Of a stretch of 64,000 nucleotides of DNA, positions 18,069-27,236 are shown piece by piece. Source of the DNA: Endozoicomonas sp. NE40. GTDB taxonomy: Bacteria > Pseudomonadota > Gammaproteobacteria > Pseudomonadales > Endozoicomonadaceae. Position 1 is the first letter of the stretch, and each line of letters starts with the position of its first letter. The notes under the pieces are model-generated. The model saw nothing but the letters and a program-made list of their open reading frames with translations, did no database searches and was not told the DNA's origin. The stretch lies in contig NZ_JBEWTB010000002.1 in the NCBI RefSeq assembly GCF_040549045.1, positions 1,023,501 to 1,087,500 on the forward strand, read 5' to 3'. Made by a program: the position numbers and the translations under genes.

Positions 18069-18842
18069 ATGAAACTCATTATCAATGCAGATGACTTTGG
18101 TCTGAGCCCGGGGGTCAACCACGGTATCGTGGACGCTTTTAAGCTGGGCGTTGTTCGCTCCACCACCATGATGGTTGGCATGCCCGGTGAAGCTCATGGG
18201 GTTGAGCTGGCAAAGGCCAACCCACAACTGTCCGTCGGTATCCATTTACGCCTGACTGCAGGCAAACCCTTGTGCGACAACCTTGAAACACTGACCGATT
18301 CATCCGGACTGTTTCTCGACCAGCTCAGCTTCTACGACAGTGATAACCTGTGTCCCAAAGAAATAGAGCAGGAATTCCGCGCCCAGATTGAGCACTTCCT
18401 GAAACTGGGACTGACACCCACTCACCTGGATAGTCACCATCACTGCTACGGTCACCCAATCGCCCAGCCTGTGATCATCAAATTATCCAGAGAGTACGAT
18501 CTTCCCCACCGGACCGTGGATGCTTCCCGGGTTACAGAAATAGTCACAGAAACAGCGAAATACACCTACCGTTTCACCGACCATTTTTATGGAGAAACAA
18601 GCCAGCAGATGTTGCTGGACATTGTAGATAAAGAACTGGCAGCCAGGGGGCATAATGCCATTCTTGAAGTGATGTGCCACCCCGCCTACATCGACCAGGG
18701 CCTGATGGAAGCCAGCTCCTACACCGAGGCAAGAGTCAGGGAGTTTGAAATTCTGACCTCAGCGGAACTTCAGCAGAACCTGGCCAGCAGGGAAGTTGAA
18801 CTGACCGACTATAAAGAAATCAGTAAACTGATAAGCCTGTAG
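18069..18842 (+). CDS. chbG: ChbG/YdjC-type carbohydrate deacetylase
   Basis: 257 aa, family length about 250. YdjC-fold metal-dependent deacetylase; in E. coli ChbG removes one acetyl group from chitobiose-6-phosphate so that the GH4 enzyme can act. The motif LIINADDFGLSPGVNHGI at residues 4-21 supplies Asp8 and Asp9; the other metal ligands should be the His of VGIHLRL and the HLDSHHHCYGH cluster. It lies 59 bp after the GH4 gene with AGGGAAAAC before the ATG, so an operon is likely. Together the two genes point to chitin-derived diacetylchitobiose rather than cellobiose. Confidence 0.93.
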   Translation: MKLIINADDFGLSPGVNHGIVDAFKLGVVRSTTMMVGMPGEAHGVELAKANPQLSVGIHLRLTAGKPLCDNLETLTDSSGLFLDQLSFYDSDNLCPKEIEQEFRAQIEHFLKLGLTPTHLDSHHHCYGHPIAQPVIIKLSREYDLPHRTVDASRVTEIVTETAKYTYRFTDHFYGETSQQMLLDIVDKELAARGHNAILEVMCHPAYIDQGLMEASSYTEARVREFEILTSAELQQNLASREVELTDYKEISKLISL

Positions 18843-19132
18843 CCTCTTTCTTTTTTGATGCAATGTGACGCCCAGGCTGGGTCGAAAGCATAGGCTCTTC
18901 GTTCGCCCCAACCTGCGGCTGAAAAACAATCCCACCCGCATAAGCCGCTAACAGCCGGTTTCGACAGAGCAAGTAAACAAAAATAATTGTTCACTTATTC
19001 AGAATGAGATTGCCGAGTCGCACATATAGTCTATGCTTCCAGAGTTTTACCTCTTAACTTGCAGCGTTAGTCCATCCTCTGATTGAGGTTCTGCCGCTGT
19101 AATCCAGCAGAATCTTCCTGGAGTTATTCCTC

Positions 19133-20563
19133 ATGGTTAAAACCGTGTTCGGCACATTCCAGAAAATTGGTCGAGCACTGATGCTACCCGTAGCCGTACT
19201 GCCTGTAGCAGGCATACTGCTGGGCGTAGGCAGTGCCGGTTTCTCATTCATTCCAGACCTGATGTCCAGCGTCATGGCCCAGGCAGGCGGAATGGTTTTT
19301 GGTAATTTGCCCATTATCTTTGCCATTGGTACAGCCATTGGACTATCAGAAAATGACGGTGTCGCCTCGGTGGCTGCCGTCGTTGGCTACGTTGTCATGC
19401 TTGGCACCATGGGCGTCATGGCTCTGCAGCTGGGCGTTGAACCCAGTGTGATCATGGGGGTAGACTCCATCGACACGGGTGTATTTGGTGGTATTCTGGC
19501 TGGCATGCTGGCCTCGGTCATGTTCAACCGATATTACAAAATCCAGCTGCCAGAATACCTGGGGTTCTTTGCCGGAAAACGGTTTGTCCCGATCATCACG
19601 GCGTTGTGCGCTATTGTTCTTGGGGTTCTATTGAGTTTCATCTGGCCTCCGATCCAGGAAGGCATTGATGCGTTCTCACAATGGTCTGTTACCGAGAACC
19701 CGGTCATGGCGGGCTTTATTTACGGTGTCGTTGAGCGGGGTCTGATTCCCTTCGGGCTGCACCATATCTGGAATGTCCCCTTCCAGATGGAAATGGGGCA
19801 ATACATCGACAGTGCTGGCAATGTCTATACCGGGGATATTGCCCGCTTCTTCGCCGGCGACCCCACGGCAGGCTTCCTTGCCGGTGGCTACCTGTTCAAG
19901 ATGTTTGGTCTGCCTGCTGCCGCCATTGCCATGTGGCACTGTGCCAAACCAAAGAACCGCAATGCTGTTGGCGGCATTATGATTTCTGCCGCACTGACTT
20001 CATTGCTGACAGGCATTACAGAACCGATTGAATTCTCCTTCCTGTTTGTTGCGCCGATTCTGTATGGTATTCATGCCCTTCTGGCAGGTCTGGCTTTTGC
20101 CATCACCAACTATCTGGATGTGAAAATGGCTATGTCATTCTCCCACGGGATGATTGACTATGTCCTTTATTACACCATTGCCACCAGGCCCGCCTGGATT
20201 ATAGGGCTTGGACTGGTTTATGCGGCGGTTTACTACAGCGTGTTCCGGATTGCTATTCTGGCACTGGATCTCAAGACCCCCGGACGGGAAGAGGAGACCC
20301 GAAAAGGTAAAGTTGAGGTCACTCCGGAACTGGCCAGAAACCTGGTCGAAGCGTTTGGAGGCAAAAGCAATATTAAAAACCTGGATGCCTGTATTACACG
20401 ATTAAGGATCACGGTAAACAATCCGGATGATGTGGATCAGAACCGTATTAAAGCACTTGGCGCCACCGCTGTTGTGGTAGTAGGCAAAAACATGCAGGCG
20501 ATTTTCGGCCCCCAGTCAGACAACATACGAACTGAAATGCAGGAAGCCATCAAGTCGATGTAG
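19133..20563 (+). CDS. PTS EIICB, glucose-type (PtsG-like), divergent copy
   Basis: 476 aa, colinear with E. coli PtsG (477). EIIC domain with about ten membrane segments (residues 1-385), including the sugar-site motif LTGITEPIEFSFLF and the GLHHIWNVPFQMEMG loop; linker LKTPGRE; EIIB domain with phospho-Cys420 in DACITRLR. No EIIA domain, so it should use Crr (encoded at 27.2 kb). It is clearly different from the three near-identical PtsG genes later in the window. It follows chbG by 290 bp on the same strand, so either it shares the chb-like operon or has its own promoter. Substrate could be glucose, GlcNAc or glucosamine. Confidence 0.93.
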   Translation: MVKTVFGTFQKIGRALMLPVAVLPVAGILLGVGSAGFSFIPDLMSSVMAQAGGMVFGNLPIIFAIGTAIGLSENDGVASVAAVVGYVVMLGTMGVMALQLGVEPSVIMGVDSIDTGVFGGILAGMLASVMFNRYYKIQLPEYLGFFAGKRFVPIITALCAIVLGVLLSFIWPPIQEGIDAFSQWSVTENPVMAGFIYGVVERGLIPFGLHHIWNVPFQMEMGQYIDSAGNVYTGDIARFFAGDPTAGFLAGGYLFKMFGLPAAAIAMWHCAKPKNRNAVGGIMISAALTSLLTGITEPIEFSFLFVAPILYGIHALLAGLAFAITNYLDVKMAMSFSHGMIDYVLYYTIATRPAWIIGLGLVYAAVYYSVFRIAILALDLKTPGREEETRKGKVEVTPELARNLVEAFGGKSNIKNLDACITRLRITVNNPDDVDQNRIKALGATAVVVVGKNMQAIFGPQSDNIRTEMQEAIKSM

Positions 20564-20584
20564 CTCTTTTATCAACTGTCTTCT

Positions 20585-20617
20585 GACCAGCACTCAGCAC
20601 TGCACCGGGTGCTGGTC
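20585..20617. terminator. Hairpin between convergent ptsG-like and cutC genes
   Basis: A perfect 9-bp stem GACCAGCAC (20585-20593) with GTGCTGGTC (20609-20617), 15-base loop. It sits between two convergent genes and probably ends both transcripts; no long T-run follows. Confidence 0.45.
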
Positions 20618-20630
20618 AACAACCGGGATC

Positions 20631-21362
20631 TTAAGCAGTCCCCCGACTCATTGCCCGAACCCGTTCAGACGACACTTCGCCATTATGAAGAACGCCACTA
20701 TAAGCATGCAGGCTGACCTTCCCACTGGACCGCACTAACTGCCCCATTAACTCAGGGCTATTATCCGGCGATAATCCACCCCCAACCACAATTTCAATAC
20801 ATTGGCCTGCCTGAGCAATAAGCCTGTTCAGCAATGGCACTCCCTGCATTGCGGCTTCACCAGAGCCCCAGCGTGTACCGCTTGTTAATACCCGGTCAAC
20901 ACCGAGCTGCATCAATGTATCCAGAGATTTTTCAGGATCGAGGGTTGCATCAAAAGCTCGATGAAACGTGGTCGTCAGTTTCAGACTTCTGGCGGTATCC
21001 AGCAGTCGCAGCAAGAGTCCTTCATCAATCGCATTGTCTCTGGCTCTCAACCCTCCAAGGACAACACCGTCAGCACAAGCCCGGGCCGCCATTTCAATCT
21101 GTCGTACCATGACATCACTCTCTTCCAGGCTGTAATAAAAATTCCCGGCACGGGGACGAACCATTACCATCAACCCTTCTGGCCTGAATGCCTTTCTGGC
21201 AGCTCTTATATGTTCAATAGCCGGTGTCAGGCCATCCTGATCCATCGCTGCACAAAGCTCAATGCGTCTGGCACCGCCCAGCTCTGCCGCTGCAGCTGCC
21301 CTGTTGACATAGTCCACGCTCGCGCTGTTAATACAAACTTCTATTTCCAGTTCTCCCAACAT
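20631..21362 (-). CDS. cutC: CutC family protein (copper homeostasis family)
   Basis: 243 aa (E. coli CutC 248). TIM-barrel protein with the family markers LEIEVCINS at the start, GARRIELCA, MVRPRAGNFYY, the TTFHRAFD segment and VLTSGTRWGSGEAAMQG. Originally named for copper homeostasis in E. coli, but its enzymatic role is still uncertain. Convergent with the ptsG-like gene. A 16-bp duplication lies 31 bp before its start. Confidence 0.95.
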   Translation of the reverse strand: MLGELEIEVCINSASVDYVNRAAAAAELGGARRIELCAAMDQDGLTPAIEHIRAARKAFRPEGLMVMVRPRAGNFYYSLEESDVMVRQIEMAARACADGVVLGGLRARDNAIDEGLLLRLLDTARSLKLTTTFHRAFDATLDPEKSLDTLMQLGVDRVLTSGTRWGSGEAAMQGVPLLNRLIAQAGQCIEIVVGGGLSPDNSPELMGQLVRSSGKVSLHAYSGVLHNGEVSSERVRAMSRGTA

Positions 21363-21392
21363 GACATGAACTCCAAAATATTGGTTATACCC

Positions 21393-21424
21393 ATTTCGCC
21401 TTGTGACTATTTCGCCTTGTGACT
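21393..21424. repeat. 16-bp perfect tandem duplication upstream of cutC
   Basis: atttcgccttgtgact at 21393-21408 is repeated exactly at 21409-21424, just upstream of the minus-strand cutC start. Confidence 0.88.
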
Positions 21425-21595
21425 ATTTATCCTTATAACTATGATCATGAGCAAGTCATTTTGAACCACCGCACGATAATACCCTGAAGGGTATAAAGGA
21501 GGAATTACGAGTAACAACGAACGACTTGTGCCGGTGGGTATTACTGTTAAGTGGGTAATGACAAAGGAGGCAGCGACAGAGAGGTACTCATTTTT

Positions 21596-22135
21596 TCAGA
21601 GAAGGGCTACAGAGTTAACTGCGCCGGTAGCCAAGTCATATTCAATAATACCCCCCTTTTCAAGCTCACCGCCTACATTTTCGTGCCAGTTTACGTAACG
21701 GAACTTGTCGTAAGAGATCGACAGACATTCAGACGGTATTGAACTGTCCACTACGCTAAAGTTGTAATAGACTATGCGGGCTTTCACTAACTGCACTTGC
21801 AAATAAATATGCCCCCCTTTTCCGTCACGATCCGGTTTGGTCGCAATAAAAGTAATAACATCACCTTCGTTGCCGGGAACATACATTCGCGACAAAAGAT
21901 ACTCTGAAGCACCATCCAGCTCCCTGGTAATAGAAACTTCACTCATTAACGTCATGCCTGAGTCGCGGTTCATACCATTTCCAATATCCATGGAGACCGA
22001 GCGGGCCGCTTCCCAATAGAAGGAATCGATGGAACACCAGCTTGGAGCGGCACCTCTGCCGGGTTTCTCCCCAGTGACTGTGATGGTTGCTCCGGGAAAG
22101 TCAATGCCTTCGATACTCATAAACATATTGGCCAT
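21596..22135 (-). CDS. hcp: Orphan Hcp-family type VI secretion tube protein
   Basis: 179 aa. The sequence matches the Hcp (DUF796) family: IEGIDFPGATI at the start, then VSITRELDGASEYLLSRMY, FIATKPDRDGKGGHIYLQ, VQLVKARIVYYNFS, IPSECLSISYDKFRYV and IIEYDLATG, in family order. Hcp forms the hexameric tube of type VI secretion and can carry effectors. The ATG at 22135 follows GGAGAT, a good ribosome site. No other type VI gene is near, so this is an orphan copy served by a system elsewhere or a structural relative. The family assignment is from remembered consensus. Confidence 0.85.
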   Translation of the reverse strand: MANMFMSIEGIDFPGATITVTGEKPGRGAAPSWCSIDSFYWEAARSVSMDIGNGMNRDSGMTLMSEVSITRELDGASEYLLSRMYVPGNEGDVITFIATKPDRDGKGGHIYLQVQLVKARIVYYNFSVVDSSIPSECLSISYDKFRYVNWHENVGGELEKGGIIEYDLATGAVNSVALL

Positions 22136-22426
22136 AACAATGATCTCCGGAGACAGCCTGTCAGCTTACAGATTACGTTGCCATGTCGTTGAAGAATTTT
22201 GCAACGAACCTCACAGATCATTTCAAAACAGGTTGTATCGCTGATGAATTCTGAAATATTACCTATGTTCACTGCCAAGACTGTCATTCACACAATTTTT
22301 GTGAAATGTAGTTTAGCAGTCTTAAATCCGATTAGAGCCTTAGAGGTCACCTGAAAGGTCACCTGTGAATTTGAAGAGTATTTTGTCCTGAATCATCCAG
22401 CAGAATGACAAGCCGACAGAGAAGTG

Positions 22427-23212
22427 TTAGTAAGGTTTGCCAATCATACGTTTTGCACTGTCAATCAATACCTGATTCAAATCCTGAATCTGCTGGTGCA
22501 ACTCCATAACCCCCCTTCTTGCTTTCATACGAATTTTTTTGGCCGGTTTCCCGGTTATTAGAACCGGTGCGTCGATTTCGTAATCAATATACTCATGATC
22601 CGGATACTCTCTATCTGACTCGTTATCCGACTCTCTATTCGAAGAGCCTGAACCCGTTCGATCAGAAGACTGACCAGCCTGTTCTTTCTCATAGTCTGTA
22701 AATTTAGGAACAGGCACCATTTTACCAACCCCTTTCATAGCCCGGCGTATCAATACATCACCCAGCTCGGCGTCCACTTCCCTTAACTGACGAATAGCAA
22801 TATGTTTCTCTGCCTGAGTTTTCTCAGCATCTTCTGCCCGGAGCCTGTCCTTTCCTTTTGCTTTGCGTTCTTTATTTTCCAGCTCAGCCAGATGCGCACG
22901 CAGCTGATCCTGATAATCGAGCAGGTCACCGAGACTCATCGTTCTAACCGATTTTTTTGTATAGAGTGGAATTTGTCGTTTTGAGTCGGGGGAAGGCACG
23001 GACTCTTCATCTGCTGCGCGAGTCAAATCAATACCTGAAGCAGCCAGCTTCCGAACCAGCTGGTCGATTTCAGCCTGTCTGGCTTCAATGGTCATTTTTT
23101 CTGGCTGAGAGCTTTCCTGTACAGGCGCAGAAAGAGGAACAGGAAAAGCAGCCCGTGCAGGCGCAATCAATATATACAGAGTAATAAAAAGTGAAATCGA
23201 TAATCCTTTCAT
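22427..23212 (-). CDS. Secreted, charged coiled-coil protein of unknown function
   Basis: 261 aa from the ATG at 23212, which has GGAG 8 bases upstream; an earlier in-frame start would bury the signal peptide. Signal peptide MKGLSISLFITLYILIAPARA, cleavage near ARA-AFP. The mature part has a Lys/Glu-rich coiled-coil region (about residues 85-150), then a Ser/Asp/Glu-rich acidic linker and a basic C-terminal helix. I recognise no domain. Upstream (23213-23704) is a long AT-rich gap. Confidence 0.7.
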   Translation of the reverse strand: MKGLSISLFITLYILIAPARAAFPVPLSAPVQESSQPEKMTIEARQAEIDQLVRKLAASGIDLTRAADEESVPSPDSKRQIPLYTKKSVRTMSLGDLLDYQDQLRAHLAELENKERKAKGKDRLRAEDAEKTQAEKHIAIRQLREVDAELGDVLIRRAMKGVGKMVPVPKFTDYEKEQAGQSSDRTGSGSSNRESDNESDREYPDHEYIDYEIDAPVLITGKPAKKIRMKARRGVMELHQQIQDLNQVLIDSAKRMIGKPY

Positions 23213-23704
23213 ATAGGGTCTCCAGTCCGCTGGAAAAGTCAGAACTGCATGCAAGGATAGTTCAGGAACTACCATTCATCACTGACAAAGTGGTCAGGAA
23301 TACTAACCCCACAAACAATCAGCCCCCATCGTATTATCAATGCCATCTCCCATACCCTGAAAACAAATTGCCAGTAGCTGCACTGCCTAATGATTTCCCA
23401 ATTCAGTTTATACATCCACGAATGTAAAAGTGGCGCAAAAAGACCTTTTTTCTCCTCTACAGCATGGATAAGATTCAAACCAATCCTTTGTGTTGTGGGT
23501 TAATAAATACTGGCAGGACGCTGCGATAAAAGGGGAAAGCAGGCTGTACTCCATTTACAGTGTTACTGGATTCATCACTGCCAGCCTGACAAACCCTGTT
23601 ACAAGGTCAAAATGCAATTAATATGTGGCATATTTGCCACTTTTTTTTGCCTGATTGTTTTCGCATAAATTCTAACTTTATTTTTAACTTTCTAATTAGC
23701 CAAT
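23213..23704. other. Gap of about 490 bp with no recognised gene
   Basis: AT-rich divergent intergenic region between two secreted-protein genes. Small open frames exist on both strands but none has a ribosome site or recognisable product. It presumably holds the promoters of both flanking genes. Confidence 0.6.
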
Positions 23705-24244
23705 ATGAAAAAAATTGTCATTAAATCTACCACATGTGCTTTTTTAGGCCTGCTCTTATCGGGCTGCGTTGGCAGTAATGCTGTTACCGGGAAAGTAACT
23801 GAATTCAATATAAAGACAGTTGATAACCGCTATGCCCGTGCGGGTGTTAACTTTCTGCTGGCTCCGGTTTATGGCATTTCAACTGCAGCTGATTATGTTG
23901 TGTTTAATGCCCTGGAGTTCTGGACAGGGAAAAACCCGATTAACGGATCTCCACATATTTTTGACACAGAGACTGAATCGTTTATTGAGGTCAACGATAA
24001 AATTGACCCAAATTTAAGAGATGCTCCAATAAAAACATCCTCCAGCCATAATGTTATTCGCTCCAGCCAAATAACAGAAATAGATGAAAATTCATTCGAA
24101 ATGACCTTTAACTATGAATCGGGAGAAACTACAACACTTAAAGGAGTAAAAAGCAATGACATGGTCAGCTTTTACATGAACGAAGAGCTTGTTTCAATAA
24201 CGACTATAGAAAGGCTGGAAGATTTTATTGGTAAACAGGCGTAA
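23705..24244 (+). CDS. DUF3332-like lipoprotein
   Basis: 179 aa with a lipoprotein signal: MKKIVIKSTTCAFLGLLLSG then Cys21 in the lipobox LLSGC. The following pattern, NAVTGKVTEFN, FLLAPVYGISTAADYVVFNALEFWTGKNP, here spanning roughly residues 24-80, matches the DUF3332 family of small gammaproteobacterial lipoproteins. Function unknown; expected to be anchored in the outer or inner membrane facing the periplasm. The downstream Cys-rich gene begins within about 12 bp and is probably coexpressed. Confidence 0.82.
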   Translation: MKKIVIKSTTCAFLGLLLSGCVGSNAVTGKVTEFNIKTVDNRYARAGVNFLLAPVYGISTAADYVVFNALEFWTGKNPINGSPHIFDTETESFIEVNDKIDPNLRDAPIKTSSSHNVIRSSQITEIDENSFEMTFNYESGETTTLKGVKSNDMVSFYMNEELVSITTIERLEDFIGKQA

Positions 24245-24256
24245 GTGGCTCTATTA

Positions 24257-24613
24257 ATGAATATGCCCACATCAAATAAATTTTCACTCCTGGTGACTGC
24301 TGCTGCCATTCTTTGTGGACTGACTGTTCATTTGCAGGCCTCACCCGATACTACTCATATAAGCAGTGCTGAAGTAAAGACAGGGCTTGATCACGCTACT
24401 GACAACCCGGTCAAGTTGGAACCAATCGCAGCCTGCCTCAAGAATCCTGATGGAGAGTGGCTGCCCGGACATAATGAGTGTGAGTTTATGTCAGAACAAA
24501 CCTGTCAGGAACTCAATGGTGAAATGGACGAGTGCGCTTCAGCCTGCCGCCACCACCCTGAATCAGAAATGTGCATCAGCCTGTGTGTACCAGTCTGCAA
24601 GTTCGGTGAATAA
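24257..24613 (+). CDS. Small secreted cysteine-rich protein
   Basis: 118 aa from the ATG at 24257 (a GTG directly after the previous stop at 24245 and an ATG at 24263 are alternatives; none has a clear ribosome site). Signal peptide with hydrophobic core LLVTAAAILCGLTVHL, cleavage near LQA. The last 60 residues have nine Cys, ending in a compact cluster ECASACRHHPESEMCISL plus CVPVC. The spacing recalls trypsin-inhibitor-like cysteine-rich domains, but that is only a resemblance. Periplasmic or extracellular disulfide-bonded protein; function unknown. Confidence 0.65.
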   Translation: MNMPTSNKFSLLVTAAAILCGLTVHLQASPDTTHISSAEVKTGLDHATDNPVKLEPIAACLKNPDGEWLPGHNECEFMSEQTCQELNGEMDECASACRHHPESEMCISLCVPVCKFGE

Positions 24614-24623
24614 TCTTACCCTC

Positions 24624-25607
24624 CTACGTTGACGCCAGGCTATGACGGTACTGTGGTGCCGTCATGCCACTCCATGAGCGGAATGCCCGGTTAAAATTTG
24701 ATAAGTCCGTGTAACCACAGAGATGTCCGACTTCAAGAACGGGCAGATCTGTTGATGTCAGTAATAACTTCGCTTTTTCGCACCGGGCTATTCCCCGTAA
24801 TCGCGACAGACTCGTACCCTGTTCCCTCAAACGACGCTGCAGGGTTCTGGAAGACATGCCAATCATCTGTGAAAACCAGAATACTGAAAACCTTGGAAGT
24901 GTTGCATAGGTTGTAATCAGTGCTTTAACCTTCGTCAGCCAGTCAAATCTTTCCAGATGATTCTGCATGGGTTCGTAGTCTTCTGCAAAAGGTAAAGGAA
25001 TACCGCCAAATGGCTGACCGAAGATGATATCAGTGTGCTTTAGAGCCTCTGGACAGCTAAGTGCCAGATATTGCGGCATACTCATCCACAAAGTTTCTGG
25101 CTGCCAGTTTGCCCCAAGATAATGACGACACAAGGTAAGCAGCCCTAATGTTCTATACCACTCAATTTGATTAAAGCCGGGCATTGTGGAGGGAAAGGCA
25201 CTGCGGTGGCAAAGCAGCCACTGGTTTTGATATTTTTCTGTCCAGATGTGCAGGTGGCTGCTAAATGCTGACTGGCTTATCTCAACATAGATATCGACAG
25301 CTTTCTCAAGGCAGTAAACGTCTTTCAGAGCTTTATCCAGTTGGGGAAAATGTGACAGCGTAAGGCTTTCACCAACATTAATGCCAACAGGTTCCGTAGT
25401 GCTTAAAAACAGCTTTGCCAAAAAAGCCAGAGTATTCCGGGTAGGTAACCAGTGTCCACTGTCCAGTGAGTGTTCAGGAATATGGTACTGTCTGGCAATT
25501 TCTCTCCAATGGATACCTTTGTCATCAAAATAAGTCAGAAAAGGCTGTAGATTATCATAGGTGCAGATAAACAGGGTGTCATTATCGGGAAGGGCAATCA
25601 TAATCAA
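24624..25607 (-). CDS. AraC-family transcriptional regulator
   Basis: 327 aa. The N-terminal 210 residues have the layout of the arabinose-binding-like ligand domain found in OruR/ArgR-type AraC regulators (segments FLAKLFLSTTEPVGINVGES and WYRTLGLLTLCRHYLG). The C-terminal AraC DNA-binding domain has MIGMSSRTLQRRLREQGTS and the second helix-turn-helix VLEVGHLCGYTDLSNFNRAF. Divergent from the serine hydrolase gene at 25740, with 132 bp between, so that gene is its most likely target. Convergent with the Cys-rich protein gene. Confidence 0.9.
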   Translation of the reverse strand: MIMIALPDNDTLFICTYDNLQPFLTYFDDKGIHWREIARQYHIPEHSLDSGHWLPTRNTLAFLAKLFLSTTEPVGINVGESLTLSHFPQLDKALKDVYCLEKAVDIYVEISQSAFSSHLHIWTEKYQNQWLLCHRSAFPSTMPGFNQIEWYRTLGLLTLCRHYLGANWQPETLWMSMPQYLALSCPEALKHTDIIFGQPFGGIPLPFAEDYEPMQNHLERFDWLTKVKALITTYATLPRFSVFWFSQMIGMSSRTLQRRLREQGTSLSRLRGIARCEKAKLLLTSTDLPVLEVGHLCGYTDLSNFNRAFRSWSGMTAPQYRHSLAST

Positions 25608-25739
25608 AAAAATGCAGTGAGGATATATTGATCATTGTACTCCTGAAGCTGGAAATAAATCTGACCTGAAAAGTAATTGGCGTAAACTGACCTGTTTAGG
25701 CTTATTCTTAAGGGGTAGATTCATTGCTCAGTATCCGCA

Positions 25740-27128
25740 ATGAAAACAGGCCCCTTCATGAAGTTTGACCTTCCATCACTTACCTTATCCACTGTTGCCG
25801 CTGCACTGTTACTAGCCCTTTCATCCTCTATGGTGAGGGCCAACCCTGTAGAAAAAGCTCTGGAAGTAACCGGCGCTAAAGTCAATCAGCCGGTCAGTTC
25901 AGCTAAGCAGCCTTTCTCTAATGAGTTCGTTAGTGAGGCAAGAGATAACCTGAACAACTTTCACTGGCAGATGGGAGGAGACCATAGCCTTTATTACAAC
26001 CTGCGGATGTCCGAATTCCTGCCCACGGCTATTGCGTCTCCGAATGATGAGTACCAGGCTTTGAGTCGAGATATTAACCCGAAGCTGGGAGAACTCAGGC
26101 AGATGACCAGTCTGGGAGAACTGACCCTTGATGAGTACATGGTTCATCCACAATTCCGTACACAGGGATTAATCCTGATACATAAAGGGAAGGTCGTCTA
26201 TGAAAGTTACCCTGGCATGAAATCAACAGATCGCCATATCTGGGCATCATCTGCCAAAACCACCGTTGGCCTGATTGTGGCGATGCTGGCTGAAGAGAAC
26301 AAAGTAGACCACAGCAAATCCATCACCCATTATGTACCCCAACTCAAAAAAACGGTATGGGATGATGTGACGGTACTGGATGCCCTGAACCATACGACGG
26401 GGCTTGATAATGAAGAAACGCTGGAATCGATTCTTGATCCGGATTCAGCCGTAGTCAGATTCTTCGGAGCAGGCTTTGGATCACCGAGGGAGGCTACCGG
26501 CGAAGTCGAAAGCTGGCTGGATGTTGCGAAGGACCAGAATAAGATAAACGGAGAATCAGCCGGTAAACGATTCCGCTATGCGTCATTAAATACGACAGTA
26601 TTGACCCTCATGATTGAAAACATTGAAGGTAAACCATGGGTCGATGTGTTTGAGGAGCGGGTCTGGTCAAAAATGATGGCCCGACAACCTGCGCTTTTCA
26701 ATCTTACACCCGACGGTACCGCCCTGCCGGTAGGGCTGATGTCATCAACGCTGGAAGACATGGCCCGATTTGGACTGCTGTTTACCCCCAGCTGGGAAAC
26801 CTCAGCTGTTGAACCTGTCGTCAGTAATGAGATGTTGAATCGCATTTATAACAGTGGGAATCAGGCTTCCTACAAAGGAAGCAGTAAGTATGAAAGTGCG
26901 CCTTCCATGTTTAATGATCAGGCAAAGTATCAGTCTTACCAGTTTGATTTTGTCTTTTCCGACGGAGCCATAGCAAAAAGCGGTAACTTGGGACAAATGT
27001 TGTATATTGATCCAGTCAAAGACTTTGTGGGTGTTGTATTCTCGACTAATCCCTACCATTCTGGATTTGGCGAGTTCAAAGCTGCGGCCTATATGAGAGC
27101 AGCATCCCAGATGCTGAGTACTCCCTGA
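25740..27128 (+). CDS. Secreted serine hydrolase, beta-lactamase/EstB family
   Basis: 462 aa with a signal peptide (hydrophobic core LSTVAAALLLALSSSMV, cleavage near VRA-NP); an ATG at 25758 is an alternative start. The class C beta-lactamase-like fold is indicated by S170-x-x-K173 (SSAK in WASSAKTTVG), the HTTGLDN loop and Y280 in RFRYASLN, which acts as the second catalytic residue. Members include esterases, 6-aminohexanoate-dimer hydrolases and D-aminopeptidases, so substrate cannot be fixed. Divergent from an AraC regulator, which suggests inducible expression. Confidence 0.88.
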   Translation: MKTGPFMKFDLPSLTLSTVAAALLLALSSSMVRANPVEKALEVTGAKVNQPVSSAKQPFSNEFVSEARDNLNNFHWQMGGDHSLYYNLRMSEFLPTAIASPNDEYQALSRDINPKLGELRQMTSLGELTLDEYMVHPQFRTQGLILIHKGKVVYESYPGMKSTDRHIWASSAKTTVGLIVAMLAEENKVDHSKSITHYVPQLKKTVWDDVTVLDALNHTTGLDNEETLESILDPDSAVVRFFGAGFGSPREATGEVESWLDVAKDQNKINGESAGKRFRYASLNTTVLTLMIENIEGKPWVDVFEERVWSKMMARQPALFNLTPDGTALPVGLMSSTLEDMARFGLLFTPSWETSAVEPVVSNEMLNRIYNSGNQASYKGSSKYESAPSMFNDQAKYQSYQFDFVFSDGAIAKSGNLGQMLYIDPVKDFVGVVFSTNPYHSGFGEFKAAAYMRAASQMLSTP

Positions 27129-27188
27129 GATCATCCAACGAATGATCGCATATTCGTCAGCATACTCATCTGACAAACCTGAGAAGAA

Positions 27189-27215
27189 TAGCTCCCGGAA
27201 TACATCCGGGAGCTA
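27189..27215. terminator. Hairpin between convergent genes
   Basis: A perfect 10-bp stem TAGCTCCCGG (27189-27198) with CCGGGAGCTA (27206-27215), 7-base loop. Lies between the convergent serine hydrolase and crr genes and probably ends both transcripts, though flanking T-runs are weak. Confidence 0.55.
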
Positions 27216-27236
27216 TAGGCGTAAATAAAGCAAATA

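Noticed and set aside
23191..23478. Small overlapping frames on both strands upstream of the secreted coiled-coil gene
   Set aside because: No ribosome sites and no protein-like pattern; treated as non-coding.
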